A program made the translations under genes and the position numbers. A DNA stretch of 64,000 bases from Shinella zoogloeoides (lineage in GTDB: Bacteria > Pseudomonadota > Alphaproteobacteria > Rhizobiales > Rhizobiaceae), in NCBI RefSeq assembly GCF_033705735.1, contig NZ_CP131131.1:1674001-1738000 (forward strand), written 5' to 3'. The notes under the pieces were generated by a model that was not told the DNA's origin, did no database searches, and worked only from the letters and a program-made list of their open reading frames with translations. This document shows, piece by piece, positions 8,673-17,780 of the stretch. Position 1 is the first letter of the stretch, and each line of letters begins with the position of its first letter.

Positions 8673-9584
8673 TCAGCCCTTGCGCCGCTGCTTGCCCGTG
8701 ACCGTCGGGATCTCGGGCGAGCCCTTCTTGTCCTCCTGCAGCAGCGCGGCGAGCGCGACGGCGATGGCCTGCGTCAGGCACATGGGCGCGGCGAGCGAGC
8801 GCGAGAAGGAATATTCGTCCTCGGGAATGGTGAAGAGCACCGTGGCATTCTTGGCGAGCGGCGAGAGCTGGCTGTCGGTGATCGCCACGATGGGCGTGCC
8901 GTTCTCCGCCGCGACATCGGCGATGGTCACCACCTCCTTCGCATAGTGCCGGAAGGCGATGGCGACGAGCACGTCCTTCTTGCCCATGACCTTCGCCATC
9001 TCGGAGGCGAGCCCGCCGGCCGGATCGAGCAGGATGACGCGGCATTGCAGCATGGAGAGCACGTAGCGCAGGAACTTGGCGATGGGCTCGGAGCGGAGCT
9101 GGCCGGCGATGAAGATCGTGTCGGCGTTCTTCAGCGTGCGGGCCGTCCGCGTCAGGTTCTCTTCCGTCGTGGTGTTGAGAAGCTCCTGCAGGGTCGCGAT
9201 GTCGCGCACCACGAGATCGTGCAGGAAACCGAGATTGCCCTTGCGCTTGGTCTTCTCGAGGTCGACGTCGAGCGCGCTGATGCGCTCGCGATAGCCGGGC
9301 GCCGCCGTCGAGAGCCGGCTCTGGAACACCGACTGGAGCTGCTTGAAGCCGGAAAAGCCGAAATGCTGCGCGAAGCGCACGAGGATGGAGGGATGGGCGC
9401 CGCACTGTTCGGCAATCGCATTGATCGACTGCATGGCGACGATGTTCGGATTCTGCGTGACGAAGCGGGCGACCTGCTGGAAGCGGTCGGAAAGGTTCGG
9501 ATAGGCTTGCGTGACGAGGTTGACGAAGGTCTCGTAATTCGCCGTCTTCGGCGGCGGCTGGTCGGACTGCTTTACCCTCGGCAT
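8673..9584 (-). CDS. RpiR-family transcriptional regulator (IolR-like), HTH plus SIS domain
   Basis: 303 residues in two domains. The N-terminal RpiR helix-turn-helix spans about residues 20-95 (with SINAIAEQCGAHPSILVRFAQHFGF), and a C-terminal SIS sugar-phosphate-binding domain spans about 130-270. Members control sugar and inositol catabolism; in Sinorhizobium the family member IolR represses the iol genes. The gene stands alone, convergent with the iolG-like gene, with a GGGAG site before its ATG. It is the only regulator gene inside the 4.4-24.4 kb catabolic region, so it is the obvious candidate binder of the GCAA-N6-TTGC palindromes. No copy of that palindrome is visible upstream of its own start. 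Confidence 0.9.
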   Translation of the reverse strand: MPRVKQSDQPPPKTANYETFVNLVTQAYPNLSDRFQQVARFVTQNPNIVAMQSINAIAEQCGAHPSILVRFAQHFGFSGFKQLQSVFQSRLSTAAPGYRERISALDVDLEKTKRKGNLGFLHDLVVRDIATLQELLNTTTEENLTRTARTLKNADTIFIAGQLRSEPIAKFLRYVLSMLQCRVILLDPAGGLASEMAKVMGKKDVLVAIAFRHYAKEVVTIADVAAENGTPIVAITDSQLSPLAKNATVLFTIPEDEYSFSRSLAAPMCLTQAIAVALAALLQEDKKGSPEIPTVTGKQRRKG

Positions 9585-9742
9585 GCGCCTACTCCCGAAT
9601 ATCCTCTTGCCGGCCGGAAGGCTCCGGCGCCGGTTTCATGTGCAGTATTGCATAAAAGCAAAGTCTGCAACGTTCGGTCTGCGGACGGTGCGGGCGCGCT
9701 TCGGCCTACCGGCTCGAAGAGGGCGGCCGTTCATGCGCGGTT

Positions 9743-9881
9743 GCCCCTCACCCTAACCCTCTCCCCGCAAGCGGGGAGAGGGGACTTGCCCCACCAACGG
9801 TCGTTGATGGGGAAAACGGTCCGGCACATCTCCTTCTCCCCGCTTGCGGGGAGAAGGTGGCCGGCAGGCCGGATGAGGGGC
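9743..9881. repeat. RIME-like palindromic intergenic repeat
   Basis: A 139 bp composite repeat. Two perfect 12 bp hairpins are present: CCCTCTCCCCGC with its complement at 9757-9782, and CCTTCTCCCCGC with its complement at 9832-9857. They are enclosed by an outer inverted repeat, GCCCCTCA at 9743-9750 and TGAGGGGC at 9874-9881. This is the design of the dispersed Rhizobium intergenic mosaic elements. It fills most of the 312-base gap between the RpiR gene and the end of the binding-protein gene, where it could also act as a transcription terminator or 3' stabiliser for the upstream six-gene operon. Confidence 0.8.
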
Positions 9882-9896
9882 AGCGCCCCACCCCGG

Positions 9897-10844
9897 TCAG
9901 TAAGGCGCGTCGGGGAAGTAATATTCCGCGGCGTTGTCCTTGGTGATCAGCGGGCTGCCGAGCACGTAGCGGCCGTTGATCGGGGCCTGCGTCGCATATT
10001 TCATCGTAACGAGCTCGATGGCCGGAATGATCAGCGTCGGCGGGTAGAAGATGTCGGCATCGACCATGTCGTGACCGTCCTGCACCAGCTTGATGACCTT
10101 GTTCATGCCCGAGCCGCCGAGCACGGCGACATTCTTGCGGTCGGCCTGCTTGATCGCCTCGATGGCGCCGAGCGCCGCGTCGTCGTCGCCGGCCCAGACG
10201 CCGTCGATCTGCGGGAAGCGCTGGAGATAATCCTGCATGACTTCAAAACCCTTGTCCGGGTTCCAGTTGGCGTATTGCATGTCGAGCACCTCGATCTTGG
10301 TGCCCTTCAGCGCCTCGTTGAAGGCCTCGATGCGGATATTGTCGATGGCCGTCGGGATGCCGCGCATCACGACGATCTTGCCGCCGTCGGGGAACTTCTT
10401 CTTGAAGTATTCGGCCGCCGCCTTGCCGTATTGCGGGTTGTCGCCGCCGACATAGAGGTCCTCGATGCCCTCTTCCGCAAGGCCGCGGTCGACGGTGGCG
10501 ATGAAGACGCCCTTGGCCTTGGCGGCCTTGACCGGCTCGGTCAGCGGGTCGGATTCGAAGGGCAGCACGACGAGCGCGTTGATGTTGCGCGCCATCAGGT
10601 CCTCGATGTCGTTGACCTGCTGGGTGGCGCTCGACGATGTCGCCAGCACGAAATCGATGTTCGGGAAGGCTTCCTTCATCCGGTCGATGGTGCGCTTGGT
10701 GTGGTAGTTGAGGCCGCCCGTCCAGCCGTGCGTGGCGGCCGGAATGGAGATGCCGATAACGGCGTCGGCGGCAAGCGCCGGCGAGGCAAGGCCCGCGACG
10801 GCGACCGCACCCGCGGCGATGAAGGTTTTCAGTCTGTTGAACAT
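9897..10844 (-). CDS. Sugar/polyol ABC transporter substrate-binding protein (RbsB-like, CUT2)
   Basis: 315 residues with a clear signal peptide (MFNRLKTFIAAGAVAVAG, cleaved after about ASPALA at residue 25). It belongs to the periplasmic-binding-protein family of ribose/galactose/inositol receptors: two alpha/beta lobes, with the conserved ALVVLPFESDPLTEPVKAAK segment and the GVWAGDDDAALGAIEA hinge-region motif. It is the last gene of an operon read from the aldehyde dehydrogenase gene, 38 bases after the permease gene. The ligand is probably the inositol-type compound broken down by the surrounding enzymes (inference). Confidence 0.88.
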   Translation of the reverse strand: MFNRLKTFIAAGAVAVAGLASPALAADAVIGISIPAATHGWTGGLNYHTKRTIDRMKEAFPNIDFVLATSSSATQQVNDIEDLMARNINALVVLPFESDPLTEPVKAAKAKGVFIATVDRGLAEEGIEDLYVGGDNPQYGKAAAEYFKKKFPDGGKIVVMRGIPTAIDNIRIEAFNEALKGTKIEVLDMQYANWNPDKGFEVMQDYLQRFPQIDGVWAGDDDAALGAIEAIKQADRKNVAVLGGSGMNKVIKLVQDGHDMVDADIFYPPTLIIPAIELVTMKYATQAPINGRYVLGSPLITKDNAAEYYFPDAPY

Positions 10845-10882
10845 TCACTCGTCTCCCTGTTGAAGTGAAAAAGGTCGTGGCG

Positions 10883-11899
10883 TCAGCCCTGCGCGCGGTC
10901 GCGCTGCAGGAGGACGGCGATGATGATGATCGCGCCCTGGAATGCGCCGTTGAGATAGGGGCTGATGAAGCCCGTGAGGTTGAGGATGTTGCTGATGAAG
11001 CCGAGGATCAGCACGCCGACGATGGTGCCCCAGATGCGCCCGAAGCCGCCGGAAAGCGCCGTGCCGCCGATGATGACCGCGGCGATCGCCTCCAGCTCCC
11101 ACATGAGGCCCGTCGAGGGCGTGGCCGCGCCGAGCCGCGGCACGTAGATGACCGTGGCGACGGATACGCAGAGGCCCTGGATGACATAGGTGAGAATGCG
11201 CACGCGGCTGACGGGGATCGCCGAATAGAAGGCGACGTGCCGGTTCGAGCCGATGGCCGCGACATGCCGGCCGAAGCGCATGCGCCGCAGCGTCAGTTCG
11301 CCGATGACGGCGATGACCGCGAGCACGATGATCGGCACGGCGATGCCGAGGACCTGGCCGTAATAGATCGGCCGGGCTGCATCGCGCAGCGAGAAGTCGA
11401 GCGAGATCGAGCCGCCGTCCGCAAGCCATGTGATGACCGAGCGGAAGATGCCCATGGCGCCGAGCGTGACGATGAAGGCCTCCACCCGGCCCTTGACGAT
11501 CATGAAACCGTTGATGAAGCCCGCGAAGGCGCCGATGGCGAGCGAGAAGGCGATGCCGGCGGCAACGAGCAGCCAGCCGTCGCCGAGCGTGGCGGCGGCC
11601 GCGTTCATGAACATGATCGTCATGCCCGCGACGAGCGCCGAGAGCGAGCCGACGGAAAGGTCGAGCCCGCCCGCCGTGATGACGAAGGTCGCCCCGACCG
11701 CGATGATGCCGATGATGGCGCTGCGGGTGAAGACGTTGGAAAGGTTCTCCGCGCCGAGGAAGCTGTCGCTCATCAGCGAGCCGACGATCATCAAGAGGAT
11801 GAGGGCGAGAAGCGGGCCGGCGGCCTCCAGAAGGCGCACGAGGGAGCGCCCGGGCGACGCAGCGGCGACGCCCGCGGTCGTTGCGGTCATGTCAGTCAA
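10883..11899 (-). CDS. Sugar/polyol ABC transporter permease (RbsC-like, CUT2)
   Basis: 338 residues, mostly hydrophobic, with eight to ten predicted membrane spans and the family motifs ITAGGLDLSVGSLSALVAG near residue 80, FINGFMIVKGRVEAFIVTLG near 140, and ELEAIAAVIIGGTALSGGFG near 270. The start overlaps the stop of the ATPase gene by 4 bases. It forms the membrane channel, probably as a homodimer, with the two-domain ATPase upstream and the binding protein downstream. Confidence 0.9.
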   Translation of the reverse strand: MTDMTATTAGVAAASPGRSLVRLLEAAGPLLALILLMIVGSLMSDSFLGAENLSNVFTRSAIIGIIAVGATFVITAGGLDLSVGSLSALVAGMTIMFMNAAAATLGDGWLLVAAGIAFSLAIGAFAGFINGFMIVKGRVEAFIVTLGAMGIFRSVITWLADGGSISLDFSLRDAARPIYYGQVLGIAVPIIVLAVIAVIGELTLRRMRFGRHVAAIGSNRHVAFYSAIPVSRVRILTYVIQGLCVSVATVIYVPRLGAATPSTGLMWELEAIAAVIIGGTALSGGFGRIWGTIVGVLILGFISNILNLTGFISPYLNGAFQGAIIIIAVLLQRDRAQG

Positions 11900-13404
11900 T
11901 GGCTTGCCTCCTCCTGTGGACTTGCCTCTTCAAGGCCCATGGCAAATCGGATGATGTCGTTCTCGGTGATGGCCTCGCCCGAAAGCTCGCCGGCAATGCG
12001 CCCGCGGCGCATGACGAGCACCCGGTCGGAAAGGCCGACGATCTCCTGCATCTCCGAGGAGATGACGACGATGGCCTTGCCCTCGGCGGCGAGCCCCGCG
12101 ATGATCTCGTAGATCTGCTGCTTGGCGCCGATGTCGACGCCGCGCGTCGGTTCGTCGAAGACGACGAGGTCCGGCTCGACACCGAGCGTCTTGGCGATCA
12201 GCACCTTCTGCTGGTTGCCGCCGCTGAGCGCCCCCGCCGTCACGTCCAGCCGGCCGGCGCGGATGTCGTAGCGCCCGACCGCCGCCTCCAGATCGCGCCG
12301 CTCGGCCCGCCGGTCGATCCATGCGGCCCCGGCGATGGCGCCTCTCGTCAGCGCGACGTTCTGGTCGAGCGGCTTGGCCAGCAGCAGGCCCTTGCCCTTG
12401 CGGTCTTCCGTCAGATAGGCGAGCTTCAGCGCCCAGGCCTCGCGCGCCGCCGGCAGCCGGCGTTCCCTGCCGCGCAGCACGAAGGAGCGGCATTTCGCCG
12501 GGCGAAGGCCGAGCAGCGCCTCGAAGAGTTCCGTGCGGCCCGAGCCGACGAGGCCGGAAATGCCGAGCACCTCGCCCTCGCGGATATCGAGCGAGGCATC
12601 CTCGACGGCGCCCGGCGCGGACAGGCCGGCAACGCTGAGGAACGCCTTGTGCGGCGCAGCGCCGCGGCGGGGCGGATAGATCTCCGCCAGCGGACGGCCG
12701 ACCATGGCCTCGGCCATCTCGTTCTCGGAAATGGCGCTCGTCTTCTCCACCCGCACGATCTGGCCGTCGCGCAGCACCGCGACGCGGTCGGCAATGGCCT
12801 TGACCTCGTCGAGGCGGTGCGAGGTGAAGATCACCGAGCCGCCGCTCTTACGGAAGGCGCGGATGCGGGTAAAGAGATTGCCGGCCTCGGTGGCGGAGAG
12901 GACGGCGGTCGGCTCGTCCATCAGGATGAGCTTCGGCTGGCGGGCGAAGGCTTTCGCAAGCTCGATCATCTGCCAGTCGGAGACCGGCAGGTCGCGAAGC
13001 CGTGCCCGCACGGGAGCGGCCGAGCCGAGTTCGGCGAGAAGCGCACGCGCCTTCACCTCCATCGCCTTGCGGTCGGTAAAGAGGCCGCGCGTCAGCTCGC
13101 GGCCGAGGAAGACGTTCTCCGCCACCGTCAGGTGCGGGGCGAGGCAGAATTCCTGGTGCACCATGACGATGCCGGCGCGCTCGGCCTCATGCAGCGTCGT
13201 AGGCGCGGGCGCGCCGTCGAGCAGCATGGTGCCGGCCGAAGGGGCGGCAAGGCCGGCGGCGATGCGCATGAGCGTCGACTTGCCCGCGCCGTTCTCCCCG
13301 ACGAGGGCGAGCACCTCGCCCGGCTCGACGGCAAGCTCGATGCCCTTGAGCACCGGCACGACGCCGTAGGATTTCTCGATCTGGCGAAAGGTCAGGAGCG
13401 CCAT
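11896..13404 (-). CDS. Sugar/polyol ABC transporter ATP-binding protein, two-domain RbsA type
   Basis: 502 residues containing two ABC domains, as in RbsA, MglA and XylG. The first has Walker A GENGAGKST (about residues 37-45), the degenerate signature PVSDWQMIELAKA, and Walker B LILMDEPTAVLS. The second has the usual altered Walker A GLVGSGRTE, signature LSGGNQQKV, and Walker B VVFDEPTRGVDIGAK. It is separated by only 2 bases from the D-2-hydroxyacid dehydrogenase gene and overlaps the permease gene, so it is firmly inside the catabolic operon. This differs from the second importer of the region, whose ATPase has a single domain. Confidence 0.92.
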   Translation of the reverse strand: MALLTFRQIEKSYGVVPVLKGIELAVEPGEVLALVGENGAGKSTLMRIAAGLAAPSAGTMLLDGAPAPTTLHEAERAGIVMVHQEFCLAPHLTVAENVFLGRELTRGLFTDRKAMEVKARALLAELGSAAPVRARLRDLPVSDWQMIELAKAFARQPKLILMDEPTAVLSATEAGNLFTRIRAFRKSGGSVIFTSHRLDEVKAIADRVAVLRDGQIVRVEKTSAISENEMAEAMVGRPLAEIYPPRRGAAPHKAFLSVAGLSAPGAVEDASLDIREGEVLGISGLVGSGRTELFEALLGLRPAKCRSFVLRGRERRLPAAREAWALKLAYLTEDRKGKGLLLAKPLDQNVALTRGAIAGAAWIDRRAERRDLEAAVGRYDIRAGRLDVTAGALSGGNQQKVLIAKTLGVEPDLVVFDEPTRGVDIGAKQQIYEIIAGLAAEGKAIVVISSEMQEIVGLSDRVLVMRRGRIAGELSGEAITENDIIRFAMGLEEASPQEEASH

Positions 13405-13406
13405 GG

Positions 13407-14396
13407 TCAGGCCCCGACGGCCGAAAGGCGCTGCGCGGCGATCTCGGAGCGGTTGACGACCAGCGCCGGATCGAGCGTGCCCTTGAAATAGTCGACGATG
13501 TTCGTCGCCGCCGAAATCGCCATGCGGCGCGCGCAGGCTTCCGTCAGGCCCGCATTGTGCGGCGAGAGCACGACGCGCTCGCAGGCGAGCATCGGGTCGC
13601 CCGCGGCCGGCGGCTCGGCATCGAACACGTCGAGGCCGGCGGCGGCAAGACGGCCCTCGTTCAGCGCGGCAAGCAGCGCCGCCTCGTCGATCAGCCCGCC
13701 GCGCGCCGTGTTGACGAGGACGGCCGAGCGCTTCATGGCGGCAAGCTCCGCCGCGCCGATCAGCGGCTCGGCGCCGGATTTCGGCACGTGCAGCGAGACG
13801 ACGTCGGCGCGCTTCAGCCCGTCCATGAGGTCGCCGACCGGGGTGACGCCTGCCGCCGCGATCTCGGCGGCGTCCTGGAACCTGTCATAGGCGATGACCG
13901 CCATGCCGAGCGCCGCCGCGATCTGCGCCAACCGCCGGCCGATGCGCCCGAAGCCGACGATGAGGAGCGTGCTCCCGTCGAGTTCGTCCGCGTCGAGGCT
14001 GTTGCGGTAGTTCCAGTCGCCGGCGCGCATCTTGCGGTCGAAGAGCACGGTGCGCCGCGCGGCCGCCAGCATCAGCATGACGGCATGCTCGGCGACGGCG
14101 CGCGAATTGACGTCGCCGACGACGGCGAGCGGAATGCCCCGGGCATTCAGCGCCGCGACATCGACGGAATCGTAGCCGACGCCATGGCGGGAGACGATGC
14201 CGAGCCGGGGCGCCTTCTCGACGAAGGCGGCCGGCAGCGGCTGGGTGCGGATGAGCAGCGCATCGGCGGCCGGCAGGAACGGCTCGTAGCTCGCCGCCGA
14301 GACCTCCTCGACATAATCCACCGTCACCTCGGGCGCGGCATGAAGGACGGCGAGGCCGTCGGCGTGGATCTTGCCCGCAACGAGAACCCTCGGCAT
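13407..14396 (-). CDS. D-2-hydroxyacid dehydrogenase (NAD-dependent, SerA/hydroxypyruvate reductase family)
   Basis: 329 residues. The NAD-binding domain (about 100-290) has GFGRIGRRLAQIAAALGM. The catalytic residues of the family are present: Arg in NTARGGLIDE, Glu in DVFDAEPP, and His in LSPHNAGLTE. Such enzymes interconvert 2-keto acids (hydroxypyruvate, glyoxylate, tartronate semialdehyde and others) and D-2-hydroxy acids. It directly abuts the aldolase gene (no gap) and precedes the ABC ATPase gene. An aldolase giving pyruvate plus a short hydroxyaldehyde or keto acid, followed by this reductase or oxidase, would be a sensible order, but the substrate is inference. Confidence 0.88.
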   Translation of the reverse strand: MPRVLVAGKIHADGLAVLHAAPEVTVDYVEEVSAASYEPFLPAADALLIRTQPLPAAFVEKAPRLGIVSRHGVGYDSVDVAALNARGIPLAVVGDVNSRAVAEHAVMLMLAAARRTVLFDRKMRAGDWNYRNSLDADELDGSTLLIVGFGRIGRRLAQIAAALGMAVIAYDRFQDAAEIAAAGVTPVGDLMDGLKRADVVSLHVPKSGAEPLIGAAELAAMKRSAVLVNTARGGLIDEAALLAALNEGRLAAAGLDVFDAEPPAAGDPMLACERVVLSPHNAGLTEACARRMAISAATNIVDYFKGTLDPALVVNRSEIAAQRLSAVGA

Positions 14397-15212
14397 TCAG
14401 TATCCTCCCGTGTCGATCTTGTTTGCCGGAACGACTTCCTGCGTCAGCTCGCGGAACTTTCGAACGCTGGATTCGGCCGCGCCGGCAAGCAGGCGCACGT
14501 CGTTGGAAACGGTCACGAAATCGAAGCCCCAGCTCACCGCCTCGGCGGCATAGTCGGGCGTGCCGTTGTGCAGCGCGGCGCGCTTGCCCGCCTTGTGGGC
14601 GGCGTGGAGGATGGTCTTGATCGCCTCGATCATCTCGGGCTCGCGGCGGTCGAAGCCCGGCGCATATTTCTTGCCCTGCAACCCGAGCGTCAGGTCGGCG
14701 GGGCCGATATAGACGCCGTCGAGGCCTGGGGTCGCGAGGATATCCTCAAGGTTCTCATAGGCCTGCGCCGTCTCGATCATGGCGAGGCAGATGATCTCGT
14801 CGTCGGCTTCCGCCGCATAGCCGGGGCCGGCGGAAAAGAGTGCCCGGCTCGGGCCGAAGCTGCGCACGCCGGCGGGCGGATAGCGCACATAGGAGACCAG
14901 CCGCTCGGCCTCGGCGCGGGTGTTGATCATCGGGCAGATGACGCCGTAGGCCCCGGCATCCAGCGCCTTCATGATGTCGGCGGGATCGAGCCAGGGCACG
15001 CGCACCAGCGGCGTGACGCCGCTCGCCCGCATCGCTTGCAGCATCGGCACCGCACCGTCATAGCCGACGATGCCGTGCTGCATATCGATGGTGACGCTGT
15101 CGTAGCCCTGCGCGGCCATGATCTCCGCGCTGAAGGAATTGGCGATGGAGAGCCAGCCGTTGAGCACCGGCCTGCCTTCCGCCCAGCGCTGCTTGACACC
15201 GTTCCTGATCAT
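14397..15212 (-). CDS. HpcH/HpaI family aldolase (2-keto-3-deoxy-sugar-acid aldolase type)
   Basis: 271 residues, the size of class II pyruvate aldolases such as 2-dehydro-3-deoxyglucarate aldolase and HpaI. Recognisable elements are TIDMQHGIVGYD near residue 45 (catalytic His in the QHG form seen in one subfamily), the metal-binding Glu in AMIETAQAYENL, and the metal-binding Asp in GVYIGPADLTLGL. The ATG at 15212 is chosen because a longer frame only adds antisense sequence from the neighbouring gene. It lies 11 bases after the aldehyde dehydrogenase gene. It could cleave a 2-keto-3-deoxy acid from the ring-opened substrate; in the standard iol pathway this step is done by the unrelated IolJ. 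Confidence 0.88.
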   Translation of the reverse strand: MIRNGVKQRWAEGRPVLNGWLSIANSFSAEIMAAQGYDSVTIDMQHGIVGYDGAVPMLQAMRASGVTPLVRVPWLDPADIMKALDAGAYGVICPMINTRAEAERLVSYVRYPPAGVRSFGPSRALFSAGPGYAAEADDEIICLAMIETAQAYENLEDILATPGLDGVYIGPADLTLGLQGKKYAPGFDRREPEMIEAIKTILHAAHKAGKRAALHNGTPDYAAEAVSWGFDFVTVSNDVRLLAGAAESSVRKFRELTQEVVPANKIDTGGY

Positions 15213-15223
15213 GGATGCCTCCC

Positions 15224-16660
15224 TCAGACCGTCATCTGCGCGAGCTTGACGTTGGAATAGTCGAGAATGCCCTCGGTGCCGCCCTCGCGGCCCATGCCGC
15301 TCGCCTTGATGCCGCCGAAGGGCGCCTCGGCCGCCGCCAGCGCAAAACTGTTCACGCCGACCATGCCGGCCTCCAGCCGCGCCGCCGCCTCGCGGGCGCG
15401 GCCCGCATCGCGGGTGAAGACATAGGCCGACAGGCCCATTTCCGAGGCATTGGCGCGCTCGAAGACCTCGTCCACCTTCGAGAAGGGCGTTATCGCGGCG
15501 ATGGGGCCGAAATTCTCCTCGGCGATGGCCTTGGCATCGTCGGGAAGGCCGGTGATGACGGTCGGCTCGAAGTAGAAGCCGGCATTCATCTCCGCCGGGC
15601 GGCGACCCCCGGCAAGGATCTTTCCACCCCGGTCGCGCGCATCGGCGACGATTTCCTCGATGGCGGCGATGCGGCGCTCGTTGATGAGCGGGCCCATCTG
15701 CGTCGCCTCGTCGAGGCCATGGCCGAGCTTCAGCGCCCGGGCGCGGGCGGCAAAGCCCTCGGCGAAACGGTCGTGCAGCGCCTCGTGCACGTAGAAGCGG
15801 TCCGGCGTGACGCAGACCTGGCCGGCATTGGCGTATTTCGTCGGCACGGCGAGATCGAGCGCCCTGTCGAGATCGGCATCGTCGAAGACGATCATCGGCG
15901 CATTGCCGCCGAGCTCCATGCTGACGCGCTTCACCGTCTCGGCGCTGTCGCGGATCATCTGCTGGCCGACGCGGGTGGAGCCGGTCAGCGAGACCTTGCG
16001 CACCAGGGGCGAGGCCATGATCGGCTTGTAGGTATTGGCGGTCGGGCCGGTGAGGAGATTGGCGACGCCGGCCGGAAGGCCCGCCTCGCGCAGGCAGTCG
16101 AACAGGATCATCGCCACGCCCGGCACCTCGACGGAAGGCCGCACGATAACCGAGCAGCCGGCGGCGAGCGCCGGCGCGACCTTGCGCGCGATCAGCGCGG
16201 CAGGAAAGTTCCAGGCCGTGAAGGCGGCAACGACGCCGACCGGCTCGTGCGAGACCTCCAGCCGGCCGCCCGGCGCGCGGCTCTCGACGACACGGCCATA
16301 GATGCGGCGGGCTTCCTCGGCATACCAGCGGAACTGGTCGACGGCGAGGCCCCATTCGCGGCCTGACTGGGCGAGCGGCTTGCCGGTCTCCAGCGTGATC
16401 TGGCGGGCCGCTTCCGCCGCCCGGGCAGCCATGACATCGGCGGCCTTGTGCAGGAGGTCGGCGCGTGTCCAGGCGGGCGTCGCCTTCCAGCTCCGGAAGG
16501 CGCGGTCCGCAACGGAAATCGCGCGCTCCGTATCCTCGACGCTCGCGGCGGGCACCGTGCCCAGCACCGCGCCGTTGCCGGGATCGGTGATTTCGGTGGA
16601 AGCCCCCTCTGCCGGCCCCGACCAGGCGCCGTCAATGAACAAACCGTATGAGCCGTACAT
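15224..16660 (-). CDS. NAD(P)-dependent aldehyde dehydrogenase
   Basis: 478 residues with a complete aldehyde dehydrogenase layout: the substrate/cofactor region with FTAWNFPAALIARKVAPALAAG near 150, the general base Glu in SMELGGNAPMIVF, the catalytic Cys in NAGQVCVTPDRFYVHE, and the C-terminal PFGGIKASGMGREGG motif. The ATG at 16660 is chosen because AGGAG lies 5 bases upstream; an upstream ATG adds an unlikely leader. It is the first gene of a six-gene operon (aldehyde dehydrogenase, aldolase, hydroxyacid dehydrogenase, ABC importer) with the GCAA-N6-TTGC palindrome about 70 bases upstream. It resembles succinate-semialdehyde-type enzymes more than the CoA-dependent IolA, but the substrate is not assigned. 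Confidence 0.9.
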   Translation of the reverse strand: MYGSYGLFIDGAWSGPAEGASTEITDPGNGAVLGTVPAASVEDTERAISVADRAFRSWKATPAWTRADLLHKAADVMAARAAEAARQITLETGKPLAQSGREWGLAVDQFRWYAEEARRIYGRVVESRAPGGRLEVSHEPVGVVAAFTAWNFPAALIARKVAPALAAGCSVIVRPSVEVPGVAMILFDCLREAGLPAGVANLLTGPTANTYKPIMASPLVRKVSLTGSTRVGQQMIRDSAETVKRVSMELGGNAPMIVFDDADLDRALDLAVPTKYANAGQVCVTPDRFYVHEALHDRFAEGFAARARALKLGHGLDEATQMGPLINERRIAAIEEIVADARDRGGKILAGGRRPAEMNAGFYFEPTVITGLPDDAKAIAEENFGPIAAITPFSKVDEVFERANASEMGLSAYVFTRDAGRAREAAARLEAGMVGVNSFALAAAEAPFGGIKASGMGREGGTEGILDYSNVKLAQMTV

Positions 16661-16728
16661 GTCATCTCCTCCATGCGGGTCGCGGCCCCAAGGCCGCATC
16701 CGCACTCATATTTCCATGATCAGAAGAA

Positions 16729-16746
16729 TAGCAATTATTATTGCAA
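16729..16746. promoter_or_regulatory. Candidate operator (GCAA-N6-TTGC) upstream of the aldehyde dehydrogenase operon
   Basis: The core GCAATTATTATTGC (16731-16744) is a 14 bp inverted repeat with the exact GCAA-N6-TTGC pattern, set in an AT-rich patch of otherwise GC-rich sequence. It is 71-84 bases upstream of the first gene of the six-gene operon and downstream of the end of the next oxidoreductase gene. Confidence 0.6.
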
Positions 16747-16788
16747 GTCAAGAGCAATCCGCAACGCACCATGCGCCGGCCGGCCCTT

Positions 16789-17763
16789 TCAGCGCGGCTT
16801 TTCGGGCAGCGTGAGCGGGGTGCGCCGGCGCGTTTCCATCGCGGCGACGATCTGGTCGGCAAGGCAGGTGGCAACGAGACCGTCCCAGGCGGTCGAGCCG
16901 TCCGCGGGCGGCGTGCCGGCACCGATGCCGTCGACCCAGGCCTGGTCCTGGATGCGGTAGGCGTCGCGGAAGCGGGGGATCCAGTTTTCCGGGAAGGCTC
17001 CCTCCTCCGCGCCGTCGCGGCGGGCGCGGATCGGTGCGGGATGCGCCATGCCGACCGTGCCCTTCGCGCAGACGGCTTCCGCATGGACGTGGTAGCCATA
17101 GGCGGCGTTCATGAAGACCTCGACCGAGACGATGCTGCCGGCCTCCGTCTCGAAGACGAAGAGCGCGGGATCGCCCTCGGGAGACGGGATGACGGTGACG
17201 GCGCTGTATTCCGTCGACAGCAGCCAGCGGCAGACGTCGATCTCGTGCACCAGCGAATTGGTGACGGCCATCGCGCCGGTGAACCAGGCGGGCGCGGCGA
17301 GATTGCGATGCTGGCAATGGAGGATGCGCACGCCCCCGAGCGCGCCGCCGTCGATGGCCGCTTTCATCTCGCGATAGGCGGGATCGAAGCGGCGCATGAA
17401 GCCGGTCTGCACCAGCGGGCGGCCGGCGCGCGCCTCGGCCGCGACGATCTCCAGGCACTCCTGCGTGCTGGCGGCGAGCGGCTTTTCACAGAGCACCGGC
17501 TTGCCGGCGGCAATCGCCGCCAGCACGAGCCGCTGGTGCGTGGCATCCGGCGAGGCGATCAGCACGGCCTCGACCGAAGGATCGGCGATGAGCGCCTCGG
17601 GGTCCGTCATCGCCCGGCCGCCATGCGCCGCCGCCTCGGCCCTTGCCGGGTCCGCGTCGGCGACGGCGGCAAGATGCGCGCCGGAGACCTCGCGGGCGAT
17701 GATGCGCGCATGTTCCGCGCCCATCACGCCCGCCCCAATGACGCCGATACCGATGCTTCTCAT
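16789..17763 (-). CDS. Gfo/Idh/MocA family oxidoreductase (inositol 2-dehydrogenase-like)
   Basis: 324 residues. The Rossmann motif is GVIGAGVMGAEHARI (residues 8-22), the catalytic Lys is in CEKPLAAS near 95, and the catalytic segment contains TNSLVHEIDVCRWLL with the Asp and His positions of the family. MRRFDPAYREM matches the inositol dehydrogenase subgroup. It is the second gene of a pair, 17 bases after another Gfo/Idh/MocA gene, and its stop is followed by the regulated promoter of the aldehyde dehydrogenase operon. It is probably another polyol or keto-polyol dehydrogenase of the same pathway. Confidence 0.88.
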   Translation of the reverse strand: MRSIGIGVIGAGVMGAEHARIIAREVSGAHLAAVADADPARAEAAAHGGRAMTDPEALIADPSVEAVLIASPDATHQRLVLAAIAAGKPVLCEKPLAASTQECLEIVAAEARAGRPLVQTGFMRRFDPAYREMKAAIDGGALGGVRILHCQHRNLAAPAWFTGAMAVTNSLVHEIDVCRWLLSTEYSAVTVIPSPEGDPALFVFETEAGSIVSVEVFMNAAYGYHVHAEAVCAKGTVGMAHPAPIRARRDGAEEGAFPENWIPRFRDAYRIQDQAWVDGIGAGTPPADGSTAWDGLVATCLADQIVAAMETRRRTPLTLPEKPR

Positions 17764-17780
17764 GGCTCTTCCTCCCTCGC

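Noticed and set aside
9640..9680. Operator upstream of the RpiR gene
   Set aside because: TTGC and GCAA words are present in this AT-rich patch but not with the 6-base spacing, so no autoregulatory site is claimed.
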